64,000 nt of DNA from contig JAIEQG010000031.1 in the NCBI GenBank assembly GCA_019747905.1, forward strand, positions 1 through 64,000. Reading direction: 5' to 3'. Made by a program: the position numbers and the translations under genes. The notes below the pieces were generated by a model. The model was not told where the DNA came from. It did not search any database and saw only the letters and a program-made list of their open reading frames with translations. The DNA comes from Burkholderiales bacterium (GTDB lineage: Bacteria; Pseudomonadota; Gammaproteobacteria; Burkholderiales; Ga0077523). This document shows positions 20,908-33,393 of this stretch, piece after piece. Position 1 is the stretch's first letter. Each line of letters starts with the position of its first letter.

Positions 20908-23900
20908 GTGCGCCTCACCCACATCAAGCTCGCTGGTTTCAAGTCCTTCGTAGATCCCACGCACGTCGCTCTGCCGGGACAGCTGATTGGGGTGGTCGGC
21001 CCCAATGGCTGCGGCAAGTCGAACGTCATCGATGCGGTGCGCTGGGTCCTCGGTGAATCGTCCGCCAAGCACCTGCGCGGCGAGAGCATGGACGACGTGA
21101 TCTTCAACGGCTCCGGCGAGCGCAAGCCGGTGGGCCGCGCGAGCGTCGAACTGGTGTTCGACAACAGCCTGGGCAAGGCCGCCGGCGCCTGGTCCCAGTA
21201 CGCGGAGATCTCGATCAAGCGCGTGCTGGAACGTGACAGCGGCTCGACCTACTTCATCAACAACACGTCGGTGCGGCGGCGCGACGTCGCCGACATCTTC
21301 CTCGGCACCGGGCTCGGCGCGCGCGCCTACGCCATCATCGAACAGGGCATGATCTCGCGCATCGTCGAGGCCAAACCCGAGGAGCTGCGCATCTTCCTGG
21401 AAGAAGCTGCCGGGGTGTCCAAGTACCGCGAGCGGCGCAAGGAAACCGAGGCACGGCTCGACGACACCAAGGAGAACCTGCTGCGCGTGGACGACATCCG
21501 ACGCGAACTGCAGGGGCAGATCACGCACCTGGAAGCCCAGGCCGAGGCCGCCGAGAAGTATCGTTCCCTCGAGGCGGAGCTGCGCCGGACGCAGCAGCTC
21601 CTGTGGTTGATCCGCAAGCAGGACGCCGCGACGCAGCGGACCAGGCTGGCGCGCGAAGTCGAGCAGTTGACCGTGGACATCGAACAGGCCGGTGCGGCGC
21701 TGCGCGACGCGGAAAAGCGCCTCGAAACCCTGCGCGAAGGTCACTTCGCCGCGTCGGATGCCGTCCACGCCGCCCAAGGCCAGCTCTACGAAAGCAATGC
21801 CGAGCTGGCGCGCATCGAGCAGGAACTCGCCTTCCTGCGCACCAACCGCCAGCGTGCCGAGGCACGCGCCGGCGAGTTGCGCACCCAGATCGCCGACGAG
21901 GACCAGCGTCATGCCGATCTCGAGCGCACGCTGACGGACACCCGGGCTCAGTTGGCGTCCGTCACCGACGAGGTGGTCCGGCGCCGCGAGGCCCTGGCCG
22001 AAATCCAGCAGCAGTTGCCCGCTGCCGAGCAGGCCTATCGCGATGCGCGCACGGAATCCGAGCGCCTGCAGCAGGCGCTGGCGGAAACGCGGCGCAGCCT
22101 CGAAGTCGCCTCGACCCGGCGCGAGCATGCCGAAAAGCTGGTGGCCCAGCTCGAGGCCCGCAACCAGCGCCTCGCGGAGGAACGCGAAGCACTCGTGATG
22201 CCGGACACCGACGCCCTCGAACAACTGCAGACCGACGCGCTCGCACTGGATGACGAAATCGCGGCCCTGCGCCAGCGTCAGACCGACGCCGAACAGGCTC
22301 TGCCGGGCCTCGAGCAGCGCTTCCGCGACGCCACCCAGGGCGTGGAAGTGCTGCGCCAGAAACTGGCTTCGGTCGAAGCACGCCGCCATGCCCTGGTCGG
22401 ATTGCAGCAACAGGTGGGGTCGAGCGAGCAGATGGCCGCGTGGCTCGGCCAGCACGGCCTGTCGGAGCGCCCGCGCCTGTGGCAGCACATCCACGTGGAC
22501 AACGGCTGGGAGGACGCGCTCGAAGCGGTGTTGCGCGAGCGTCTCAACGCGATCGCGGTGCAGGATCCGGGCACTCTCACCGACTGGTTCGGTGCCTCAC
22601 CGCCCGGCAAGCTCGCGATCTATCGGACCGGGCAGACCGAGGCCGCCGAGCCTGCAGCCCCCCCGGCGGGTACCGTGCGGCTGCTGGACCGCGTGTCCTC
22701 GGCCGACGCGGTCGTCAAGGCGGTGCTGCGTGAATGGCTCGATCGGGTCTACGCGGTCGACTCGGCTGCCACGGCCCTCGGTATCGCCGAGCGCCTCGGC
22801 CCCGGCGAGATGGTCGTCACCCGCGACGGGCACATGTTCACGGCGCACAGCGTCGGCTTTCACGCCGCGGATTCCGAAATCCACGGTCTGCTCGAGCGCA
22901 AGGAGGAGATCGAACAGCTCGAGGCCGAGGTTCCCCACCTCGAAGCGGAATTGGCCGAACAGCGCAGCCGGTTGTCCGATGCCGAGGTCGAATTGTCCGA
23001 ACAGCGCAGCGCACTCGATCGCCTGCGCGGCGAGATTACCGACCTGTCCGAACGCCGGCACGAGATCGAACTCGAGGAGGTGCGCGCGTCCCAGGCAGTC
23101 GAGCGCGCGCGCGAACGGCATGATCAGATCGATCGCGAGCTGGCCGAGATCGCCGGCGAGCGCGAGCAGGAGCACGAAGCCCTGCAAACGGCGCTCGAAT
23201 CGCTCGGCACGCTCGACGCCGCGATCGCGGACCTGCAAGCCCAGGTGGCCGATGCCACCGAGCGCGACCGCGCTGCGGAGATCGAACTCGGTTCGGTGCG
23301 CGAGCGGGTGCTGCGCGCCGAACGCGATCATCAGGAGGCACAGTTCGGCGAGCGTACGGCGCAACACCGCATCGGCGAGCTCGAACGCACGCTGGCCGGC
23401 ATCGCCGAGCAACTCAACCGCGCGCGTACCGGACTCGCCCAGGCGGAGACGGAAGTGGCGGGCTTCGACGAAGCGCCCATCACCGAGCGGCTGCAAGGCG
23501 TGCTCGCGCTCAAGGTGGAGCGCGAAGCCGCGCTGGCGGGTGCCCGCGACAGCCTCGCCGAAGCCGAGACGGTATTGCGCAGCACCGAGCAGGAACGACT
23601 GTCCGCGGAACAGCGCCTCGAGCCGATGCGCAACCGCATCGGCGACCTCAAGTTGAAGGAGCAGGAAGCACGGCTCAACGAGGAGAGCTACGCCCAGCAG
23701 CTGGCGGAGGCCAAGGCCGACGAGGCCGAGCTTCTGGGGTCGGTGGAGAAGGCACCACGTCCGAATGCTTTGCAGGGCGACATCAACCGCCTGAACGAAG
23801 AGATCGCAGCGCTGGGCGCCGTCAACCTGGCCGCCCTGGATGAACTGGCCACGGCGCGCGAGCGCAACGGCTATCTCGAGACGCAGTCGGCCGACCTCAA

Positions 23901-24432
23901 CGAAGCCATGAACACGCTGCTCGACGCGATCCGCCGCATCGACCGCGAAACGCGCGAACGGCTGCGCGCCACCTTCGACGAGGTGAACAAGAACCTCGGC
24001 GAGATGTTCCCGGCGCTGTTCGGCGGTGGCGAGGCGAAGCTCGTGATGACCGGCGAGGAAATCCTCGACAGCGGCGTGCAGATCGTGGCCCGCCCGCCCG
24101 GCAAGAAGAATTCGTCGATTCACCTGCTGTCCGGCGGCGAGAAGGCGCTGACCGCGGTGTCGCTGGTATTCTCGCTGTTCCGCCTGAACCCGGCGCCGTT
24201 CTGCCTGCTGGACGAGGTCGACGCGCCGCTCGACGACAGCAATACCGGACGTTTCTGCGAGCTCGTGAAGAAAATGGCCGATCAGACCCAGTTCATCTTC
24301 ATCAGCCACAACAAGATCACCATGGAAATGGCCGATCAGCTGATCGGGGTGACGATGCCGGAGCTCGGGGTGTCGCGGGTGGTGGCCGTGGACATCGAGG
24401 AAGCGCTCAAGTTGCGGGAGGAGGCTGCTTGA
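20908..24432 (+). CDS. smc: Chromosome segregation protein SMC
   Basis: ATP-driven DNA-loop-extruding ATPase for chromosome compaction. 1174 residues from the GTG at 20908, which gives the standard start 'RLTHIKLAGFKSFVDPT'. Walker A 'GPNGCGKSNVID' is near residue 32. Two long heptad-rich coiled-coil arms flank a hinge (about 500-650, with 'GWEDALEAVLRERLNAI'). The C-terminal head has the ABC signature 'LLSGGEKALTAVSL' and Walker B 'FCLLDEVDAPLDD'. The partners ScpA and ScpB are not in the window. The order smc-zipA-ligA is typical of this group. Part of the frame upstream of 20908 is open but not SMC-like. Confidence 0.97.
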   Translation: MRLTHIKLAGFKSFVDPTHVALPGQLIGVVGPNGCGKSNVIDAVRWVLGESSAKHLRGESMDDVIFNGSGERKPVGRASVELVFDNSLGKAAGAWSQYAEISIKRVLERDSGSTYFINNTSVRRRDVADIFLGTGLGARAYAIIEQGMISRIVEAKPEELRIFLEEAAGVSKYRERRKETEARLDDTKENLLRVDDIRRELQGQITHLEAQAEAAEKYRSLEAELRRTQQLLWLIRKQDAATQRTRLAREVEQLTVDIEQAGAALRDAEKRLETLREGHFAASDAVHAAQGQLYESNAELARIEQELAFLRTNRQRAEARAGELRTQIADEDQRHADLERTLTDTRAQLASVTDEVVRRREALAEIQQQLPAAEQAYRDARTESERLQQALAETRRSLEVASTRREHAEKLVAQLEARNQRLAEEREALVMPDTDALEQLQTDALALDDEIAALRQRQTDAEQALPGLEQRFRDATQGVEVLRQKLASVEARRHALVGLQQQVGSSEQMAAWLGQHGLSERPRLWQHIHVDNGWEDALEAVLRERLNAIAVQDPGTLTDWFGASPPGKLAIYRTGQTEAAEPAAPPAGTVRLLDRVSSADAVVKAVLREWLDRVYAVDSAATALGIAERLGPGEMVVTRDGHMFTAHSVGFHAADSEIHGLLERKEEIEQLEAEVPHLEAELAEQRSRLSDAEVELSEQRSALDRLRGEITDLSERRHEIELEEVRASQAVERARERHDQIDRELAEIAGEREQEHEALQTALESLGTLDAAIADLQAQVADATERDRAAEIELGSVRERVLRAERDHQEAQFGERTAQHRIGELERTLAGIAEQLNRARTGLAQAETEVAGFDEAPITERLQGVLALKVEREAALAGARDSLAEAETVLRSTEQERLSAEQRLEPMRNRIGDLKLKEQEARLNEESYAQQLAEAKADEAELLGSVEKAPRPNALQGDINRLNEEIAALGAVNLAALDELATARERNGYLETQSADLNEAMNTLLDAIRRIDRETRERLRATFDEVNKNLGEMFPALFGGGEAKLVMTGEEILDSGVQIVARPPGKKNSSIHLLSGGEKALTAVSLVFSLFRLNPAPFCLLDEVDAPLDDSNTGRFCELVKKMADQTQFIFISHNKITMEMADQLIGVTMPELGVSRVVAVDIEEALKLREEAA

Positions 24433-24536
24433 AGCAACGCTGCCCCCTCCTGCGGAGCGCGCGCCGGCCTGCATGGCGGCGCCGTTCGGCCGGCTCGCTG
24501 CATGCAGCTCGAAACCCCTGCCTCACCCCTAACCCT

Positions 24537-24592
24537 CCCCCAGCACAGCTGGGTGAGGGGATGTACACCCCTTCCCCCAGCTGTGCTGGGGG
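24537..24592. repeat. 17-bp inverted repeat, REP-like
   Basis: A perfect 17-bp inverted repeat (CCCCCAGCACAGCTGGG, 24537-24553, with its complement at 24576-24592) around a 22-base loop, in the smc-zipA gap. The left arm is itself partly palindromic. It differs in sequence from the element at 8366-8450 but shares the CCCTCACCC / GGGTGAGGG style flanks, and could be a related mobile palindrome or a terminator/attenuator between smc and zipA. Confidence 0.6.
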
Positions 24593-24685
24593 AAGGCTGG
24601 GATGGGGGCCCGCCGTACCGAAATCCCGTCCCGACCCGCACCCTCTCGGAGACAGCACCGCCTGACCGGCGGGGGCCGCCGCACG

Positions 24686-27819
<3,134 letters not shown>

Positions 27820-27849
27820 AAGTTGCCCTTCTCCCGGATCCAGAAGCCC

Positions 27850-28731
27850 GTGCGCAAAGTCACCACCGCAGTATTTCCCGTCGCCGGCCTCGGCACCCGA
27901 TTTCTCCCGGCCACCAAGGCAAGCCCGAAAGAAATGCTGCCGATCGTGGACAAGCCGCTCATCCAGTACGCGGTGGAAGAGGCGGTGACCGCCGGCATCA
28001 CGCAGATGGTGTTCATCACCGGCAAGTCGAAGCGCGCCATCGAGGATCATTTCGACAAGGCCTACGAGCTCGAACAGGAACTCGAGGCCCGCGGCCGCAC
28101 CGCCTTGCTGGAAACGGTGCGCAACATCGTGCCGAAGAACGTGAGCTGCATCTACGTGCGCCAGCCCGAAGCGCTCGGCCTGGGCCACGCGGTGCTGTGC
28201 GCAAAACCGGTCGTGGGGGATGCCCCGTTCGCGGTCATCCTGGCCGATGACCTGATAGACGGCGAGCCCTCGGCGCTCCGGCAGATGGTCGACATCTTCC
28301 AGGAGCGCCAGGCTTCCGTCATCGCCGTGCAACAGATCCCGCGCGAGGAATCGAACAAGTACGGTGTGATCCGCAACGAACCGCTGGAAGGCAGGCTGCA
28401 CCGCATCGCGGCCATCGTGGAAAAGCCGCAGCCGAAGGATGCGCCGTCCAATCTCGCGGTGGTCGGGCGCTACATCCTCACGCCCTACATATTCCACTTC
28501 CTCGAGCGCATCGGCAAAGGCACGGGCGGCGAGATCCAGCTGACCGACGGCATTGCCCAGCTGCTCTACCACGAACCCGCACTTGCCTGGGAATTCCACG
28601 GCACGCGCTACGACTGCGGATCCAAGCTGGGCTACATGATGGCGAACTACGTGTACGGCCTGCGGCACCCGGAAGTGGGCGCGCCCTTCGCCGAGTTCGC
28701 CGCATCAGTCGCAAACGGGAAAACAACCTAG
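27850..28731 (+). CDS. galU: UTP-glucose-1-phosphate uridylyltransferase
   Basis: Makes UDP-glucose from UTP and glucose-1-phosphate, a precursor for surface polysaccharides. The protein is 293 residues from the GTG at 27850; a TTG at 27823 would add nine residues and is a real alternative, since the ribosome sites of both are weak. The motif 'FPVAGLGTRFLPATKASPKEMLPI' holds the nucleotide-binding glycine loop and the Lys that contacts phosphate. 'VEKPQPKDAPSNLAVVGRYIL' is typical of GalU. It starts the plus-strand block leading to the glycan locus. Confidence 0.93.
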   Translation: MRKVTTAVFPVAGLGTRFLPATKASPKEMLPIVDKPLIQYAVEEAVTAGITQMVFITGKSKRAIEDHFDKAYELEQELEARGRTALLETVRNIVPKNVSCIYVRQPEALGLGHAVLCAKPVVGDAPFAVILADDLIDGEPSALRQMVDIFQERQASVIAVQQIPREESNKYGVIRNEPLEGRLHRIAAIVEKPQPKDAPSNLAVVGRYILTPYIFHFLERIGKGTGGEIQLTDGIAQLLYHEPALAWEFHGTRYDCGSKLGYMMANYVYGLRHPEVGAPFAEFAASVANGKTT

Positions 28732-28739
28732 TTGCCTGC

Positions 28740-29294
28740 ATGCTCACCGCCGCGCGCGCCTGGGAGATCTTCGAATCCGCAGAAGTCGTATGCACGGCGG
28801 AGGCGGCCACCGCAGCGGTGAACCGGGTTGCGGACGAGGTTTCGAAGGCCTTGCGAAGCCGCTACCCGGTGGTGCTGTCGGTGATGGGCGGGGGCGTCGT
28901 GTTCACCGGCCAGCTGCTGCCGTTGCTGCGCTTTCCGCTCGACTTCGACTACATTCATGCCACGCGCTACCGGGGTGACACCACGGGCAAGGCGATCGAC
29001 TGGAAGGTGCGCCCGCGCGAAGACGTGCGCGATCGCGTAGTGCTGGTGGTCGACGACATCCTCGACGAAGGCTGGACCCTGGCCGCCATCCGCGACACGC
29101 TGCTCGAAGGCGGCGCGGCGGAGGTGCGCACCGCCGTGTTCTGCGAGAAACGCATCGGCCGTGCGCGACCGATCGAGGCCGACCACGTGGGGGTATCGGT
29201 GCCTGACCGCTACGTGTTCGGCTTCGGCATGGACGTCTATGGGGCCTGGCGCAATCTGCCGGCCGTGTATGCCCTCAAGGAGGAAGTGCGATGA
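28740..29294 (+). CDS. hpt: Hypoxanthine-guanine phosphoribosyltransferase
   Basis: A type I phosphoribosyltransferase of 184 residues that converts hypoxanthine or guanine with PRPP to IMP or GMP. The PRPP-binding motif is 'VVLVVDDILDEGWTLA' (about 100-115). The 'LSVMGGGVVFTGQLLPLL' loop and the 'DYIHATRY' segment fit the purine (HGPRT) subgroup. The gene overlaps the next, a 6-oxopurine-type nucleoside phosphorylase, by 4 bases (ATGA), so hypoxanthine released by the phosphorylase could feed straight into this enzyme. Confidence 0.88.
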   Translation: MLTAARAWEIFESAEVVCTAEAATAAVNRVADEVSKALRSRYPVVLSVMGGGVVFTGQLLPLLRFPLDFDYIHATRYRGDTTGKAIDWKVRPREDVRDRVVLVVDDILDEGWTLAAIRDTLLEGGAAEVRTAVFCEKRIGRARPIEADHVGVSVPDRYVFGFGMDVYGAWRNLPAVYALKEEVR

Positions 29295-30049
29295 GCGTGC
29301 CGCTAGGCATCATCGGCGGCAGCGGCCTGACCCAGCTGTCCACCCTGGAAACGACCCGGCAGCAGGTGATCCGCACCCCGTTCGGCGAACCTTCCGGGGC
29401 ACTCACCTTCGGCACGCTGAGCGGCCGCGACGTGGTGTTTCTCGCACGGCACGGTTACGGGCACACGATCCCGCCACACCAGGTGAACTACCGTGCCAAC
29501 ATCTGGGCCCTGCACGCCGCCGGGGTGCAACGCATCGTCTCGGTTGCGTCGGTCGGCGGCATCCGTGCGGACATGGGGCCCGGTGTCATCGCCATTCCGC
29601 ACCAGATCCTCGACTACACCTGGGGGCGCAAGCAGACCTTCTTCGAAGGGCCGGATCAGCCCGTGACCCACGTGGATTTCACCCATCCGTACACCGAATC
29701 CGTGCGGCAGGTGCTGCTCGCAGCAGCGCAGCACGCGGGCGAAACGGTCGTCGCGGACGGCGTCTACGCCGCTACGCAGGGGCCCCGGCTGGAATCGGCA
29801 GCGGAGATCGACCGACTGGAGCGCGACGGTGCCACCGTGGTCGGCATGACCGGCATGCCCGAAGCGGTGCTGGCTCGGGAACTCGAGGTGGCCTACGGTG
29901 CCATCGCCGTGGTGGTGAATCACGCCGCCGGACGCGGCGAAAGCCGCGACGGCATTCATCTGGAAGACATCAACAGGACACTCGCCGGTGCCATCGCGCG
30001 CGTGCGGCGCATTCTCGAATCCCTGGTGCAGATCGATGGCCGTCCGTGA
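29291..30049 (+). CDS. S-methyl-5'-thioinosine phosphorylase (MTAP/PNP family)
   Basis: A 252-residue nucleoside phosphorylase of the MTAP/PNP family, with the phosphate-binding start 'GIIGGSGL', '[23 protein letters not shown]' and '[13 protein letters not shown]'. In true MTA phosphorylases the base-binding loop reads T-D-Y-D; here the matching place reads 'VVVNHAAG', with Asn, which from family knowledge fits 6-oxopurine bases. Together with the overlapping hpt gene this points to phosphorolysis of methylthioinosine to hypoxanthine and methylthioribose-1-phosphate, as in pseudomonads. A plain MTA or purine nucleoside phosphorylase cannot be ruled out without a tree. It overlaps the def start by 14 bases. 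Confidence 0.78.
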   Translation: MSVPLGIIGGSGLTQLSTLETTRQQVIRTPFGEPSGALTFGTLSGRDVVFLARHGYGHTIPPHQVNYRANIWALHAAGVQRIVSVASVGGIRADMGPGVIAIPHQILDYTWGRKQTFFEGPDQPVTHVDFTHPYTESVRQVLLAAAQHAGETVVADGVYAATQGPRLESAAEIDRLERDGATVVGMTGMPEAVLARELEVAYGAIAVVVNHAAGRGESRDGIHLEDINRTLAGAIARVRRILESLVQIDGRP

Positions 30050-30569
30050 AGTCATTCGCATGGGGGATCCCCGCCTGCTGCACAAGTCGCAACCGGTGGA
30101 GCGCTTCGACACGCCTGAACTGCACGCGCTCGTCCGGGACCTCGAAGACACCATGCGCGCCATGAACGGTGCCGGCATCGCCGCGCCGCAGATCGCCGTC
30201 AACCAGCGCGTGGTGATCTTCGGCGGCTTCAAGTCGCCGCGCTATCCCGACGCTGACGAAGTGCCGTACACCGTGCTGGTGAACCCGGTGCTGGAGCCCC
30301 AGTCCGAGGCCATGGAAGACGGCTGGGAAGGGTGCCTGTCGGTGCCCGGCATGCGCGGCGTGGTGCCGCGCTACACCCGGCTGCGCTATCGCGGCTTCGA
30401 TCAGTACGGCAAACCCATCGATCGCACCGTGGACGGTTTCCACGCGCGCGTGGTCCAACACGAGTGCGATCACCTGGATGGCATTCTGTATCCCATGCGC
30501 ATCCGCGATCTGCGCGACTTCGGTTTCGCGGACGTGCTCTTCCCCGGGCAACAGCTCGAGGATGACTGA
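30036..30569 (+). CDS. def: Peptide deformylase
   Basis: Removes the formyl group from nascent proteins. 177 residues from the ATG at 30036. The three family motifs are visible: 'GAGIAAPQI' (motif 1, about residues 44-52), 'EGCLSVPG' with the metal Cys, and '[13 protein letters not shown]' with the HExxH-like metal site and catalytic Glu. The start lies inside the previous gene, and the stop (TGA at 30567) overlaps an ATG of the next open frame, so this is a tightly coupled operon. It is not next to fmt, so it may be a second deformylase of the genome. Confidence 0.92.
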   Translation: MAVREVIRMGDPRLLHKSQPVERFDTPELHALVRDLEDTMRAMNGAGIAAPQIAVNQRVVIFGGFKSPRYPDADEVPYTVLVNPVLEPQSEAMEDGWEGCLSVPGMRGVVPRYTRLRYRGFDQYGKPIDRTVDGFHARVVQHECDHLDGILYPMRIRDLRDFGFADVLFPGQQLEDD

Positions 30570-31313
30570 CGCATAGATGCCGGTCGAGGGAGTCGGCTCG
30601 GCCCGCTGACGAACGAGCGGCCCAAGTGCCTGGTGGTGCTCGCCGGCCGCAGCTTCCTGCAGTGGCAGCTCGACGCGCTTGCCGCTGCGTCAGTCTTGCC
30701 GGTCACGGTCGTCACGGGCTACCAGGCCGCTGCTATCGAGGCGCTCGGCGTCACGACCCGGCACTACCCGGACTGGTCACGCACGAACATGGTCGGTACG
30801 CTGCTGTCGGCTGCGCCCCTGTTCCGCCGGACCCCGCAGCTCGTGTCGTATTCGGACATCGTCTACCACCCGGACCACGTACGGGCGCTCGCCGCGGCGC
30901 GCGCGCAGATAGCGATAACCTACGATCGTGCCTGGCTCGAGCTATGGAGCCTGCGTTTCGAGAATCCGCTGTCCGACGCCGAGACTTTCGCCGTCGCAGG
31001 CGATCGCCTGACGGCGATCGGCGCGAAAGCCGTGTCGATGGATGAAGTTCGAGGTCAGTACATGGGCTTGTTGCGGTTCACACCCGAAGGCTTCCGCATC
31101 GTCGAGGAGGCCGTGCGCGCACTCCCTGCCGAGGCAGCCGCGCGCCTCGACATGACGGCGATGCTGCGTCTGCTGCTGGAGCAGGGCGTCGAGATCGGCG
31201 CAGTGGCGGTGGACGGACGCTGGGTCGAGGTCGACAGTCCTGCCGACATCGAGCGCTACGAACGTGTCCTCGCCAGGAATAGCGGGCGATGGGTCCACGA
31301 CTGGCGGTGGTGA
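30562..31313 (+). pseudogene. LicC-like sugar/choline nucleotidyltransferase with disrupted 5' end
   Basis: From about 30573 to 31313 one frame encodes a nucleotidyltransferase of the LicC/phosphocholine cytidylyltransferase group. It has the glycine loop 'AGRGSRLGPLTNERPKCLV', the segment 'HYPDWSRTNMVGTLLSA', 'SYSDIVYHP', 'NPLSDAETF' and 'GQYMGLLRFTP'. No start codon precedes the loop in this frame; the frame runs straight into the def stop at 30567. The natural coupled start, an ATG at 30562 overlapping that stop, is in another frame and hits TAG after four codons. A small deletion at about 30574-30580 would explain this. The only in-frame start left (GTG 30633) would lose the nucleotide-binding loop. 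It may be a young pseudogene or a sequencing error. It opens the glycan locus. Confidence 0.65.
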
Positions 31314-31371
31314 CGTCGATGATGCAGTGGCAAGCGTCGTGCTAAGCACATCGGCGACCCGCTCCGAAACC

Positions 31372-33393
31372 ATGCAACCCGCCCCCATCCAGCTCCCGGC
31401 GCCGGCAAGCCCTGCCGCACCAGCCGCAGGCGCGGCAGCCATTGCCGGCACGGAGGCGATCGCACGTCTGATCGAGATCGCGGAAGGCTTGCGCGCGGAG
31501 GGGCGGGACGCCGATGCCGTCGCCCTCTACACCCGCATCCTGGAAGCAGCCCCGGCGATGCCGGCGGCCTGGAACAATCTCGCTCTTGCCCTGGTGCGTC
31601 TCGGCCACGTGGATGCCGCCATCGAGGCACTCCGGACCGGTTGCGAGACGGCACCGCACATCCCCGAACTCTGGGCCAATCTGGCCGAGCAGCTTCACCG
31701 GCGCGGCGCGCGGTCCGATGCCATCGCCGCCTATCGGCGAGCGCTCGACCTGCGGGGCGACTGGCCCGAAGCGTGGAACAACCTCGGCATCCTCCTCCGC
31801 GAATGCGAACGGCACGAAGATGCCATCTCCTGCTTCGCCCGTGCCATCGAAGTGCTTCCCGGCTTCGCGGCGGCCCACTACAACCTGGGCAACGCGTTAC
31901 GCTCGCTCGGCCGGATCGATGACGCCCGCGCAAGCTTCGACCGCACACTGGCGCTCGACCCGGCGAACGCCGACGCAGTCCTCAACCGTGCCGGCGTCGA
32001 AACCGATCACGACGCGGCGGCACAGCTGTACGCGCTGGCGGAAGCCCTCGACGGACCTCGTGCCGACGCGCTCGCCGCGCGCGCTTGCGAGCAGCTCATG
32101 GGCTGCGACTGGGATGGCCACGACGCGATGGTGGCGGTGTTGCGTGAACGCGTTCTGGGAGGTGTCGGCCCACCCGCATCACCGTTTCAATGTATCCAAC
32201 TGATCGATGATGCAGGTCTGCAACAGGCGTGCGCACGACGCTGGACCCGACTCAAGGTGGCAGCCGTTGCGGAACGTCGTGCCGACATCGTGACCGGTGC
32301 CGCGGGCCCCCTGCGGATCGGTTATCTCTCCGGGGACTTCCGGGATCACGCGGTCGGACGGCTGATCGCTCCGCTCATCGCGGCCCACGACCGCGAGCGG
32401 GTGGAAGTGTACTGCTATGCGACGACCCGATCCGACGGCAGCGCTGTGCGCGGGTCGGTCGAACACGCCGCTACCGTGTTCCGCGAGGTGCCGGGGAGGG
32501 ATGCTGCTGCTCTGGCCGACGTCCTTCGTACCGACCGGCTGCACGTCCTTGTGGACCTGTCCGGCTACACGGAACACGGAGCGTCGAACGCACTGAGCCA
32601 CCGACCAGCACCGGTGCAGGCGACCTACCTCGGGTTTCCCGGCACCCTGGGCAACCCCGCCGTCGACGCGCTGATCGCGGACCGGATCGTGATCCCCCCC
32701 GCGAACGAACGACACTTCGACGAGGAGGTCGTGCGCCTGGGACCAGGCTTCCAACCCTGGCCGGATACGCCGGATCCAGTCGCCGACACCTCGCCCGGCG
32801 ACTGGGGGTTGCCACCGAACACATTCGTGTTCTGTTCGTTCAACGCCGCGTACAAGCTCAAAGCCGGGTGCTTTTCGACGTGGATGGAGATCCTTAAGCG
32901 CTGCGACGCCGGCGTGCTGTGGCTGCTGGACCCCGGAGCGAGGGGCCGGGAGCGCCTGGCAGTTCAAGCCCGGCGACAAGGTGTGGATCCCCGGCGCTTG
33001 GTATTCGCGCCGCGCGTGACCTACGAACAGCACGCTGGCCGCCTGGCCCATGCTCACCTGTTCCTCGACACCTTCGGTTACTCCGCCGGCGCCACCGCCG
33101 CCCAGACTCTCCTGGCCGGAGTGCCGATGGTCACGCTGCCCGGCGAGAGCTATGCTGCGCGGATGGGTGCTTCGGTCCTGACCGGCGTCGGCGGCGACAG
33201 CCTGGTCGCCGGCTCGGTGGACGGCTACGTCGATATCGCGCTGGCGCAGAGCGGATCGGTGGATGCATGCCGGCACACGGGTCGCCGGTTGCGGGAAGCG
33301 GCGGAAGACCAGCGCGACGCCCGTCTCCATGCGCGCGCCCTGGAGGACGCGTACCTACTTCTGGTCGCGCGCGCCGGCGAGCGCCTTTCATGA
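31372..33393 (+). CDS. TPR-containing GT41 glycosyltransferase (OGT/SPINDLY-like)
   Basis: A 673-residue protein related to eukaryotic O-GlcNAc transferase. Tetratricopeptide repeats fill about residues 25-235 (repeated W/NNLA...A...Y/F.RAL pattern). The C-terminal half is a GT41 catalytic domain with 'IGYLSGDFRDHAVGRL', 'DLSGYTEHGASNALSHRPAPVQ', 'YLGFPGTLGNPAVD', 'FCSFNAAYKLKAGCFSTW' and 'TLLAGVPMVTLPGESYAARMGAS', matching the UDP-binding end of OGT. The ATG at 31372 is chosen; an in-frame GTG at 31327 is possible, and neither has a strong ribosome site. It overlaps the next gene (ATGA) and belongs to the locus upstream of flagellin, so the acceptor is probably flagellin. Donor sugar unknown. 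Confidence 0.85.
   Translation: MQPAPIQLPAPASPAAPAAGAAAIAGTEAIARLIEIAEGLRAEGRDADAVALYTRILEAAPAMPAAWNNLALALVRLGHVDAAIEALRTGCETAPHIPELWANLAEQLHRRGARSDAIAAYRRALDLRGDWPEAWNNLGILLRECERHEDAISCFARAIEVLPGFAAAHYNLGNALRSLGRIDDARASFDRTLALDPANADAVLNRAGVETDHDAAAQLYALAEALDGPRADALAARACEQLMGCDWDGHDAMVAVLRERVLGGVGPPASPFQCIQLIDDAGLQQACARRWTRLKVAAVAERRADIVTGAAGPLRIGYLSGDFRDHAVGRLIAPLIAAHDRERVEVYCYATTRSDGSAVRGSVEHAATVFREVPGRDAAALADVLRTDRLHVLVDLSGYTEHGASNALSHRPAPVQATYLGFPGTLGNPAVDALIADRIVIPPANERHFDEEVVRLGPGFQPWPDTPDPVADTSPGDWGLPPNTFVFCSFNAAYKLKAGCFSTWMEILKRCDAGVLWLLDPGARGRERLAVQARRQGVDPRRLVFAPRVTYEQHAGRLAHAHLFLDTFGYSAGATAAQTLLAGVPMVTLPGESYAARMGASVLTGVGGDSLVAGSVDGYVDIALAQSGSVDACRHTGRRLREAAEDQRDARLHARALEDAYLLLVARAGERLS

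Noticed and set aside
20725..22494. 589-codon minus-strand frame opposite smc
   Set aside because: Antisense shadow rich in Leu/Gly/Arg; SMC on the other strand is unambiguous.
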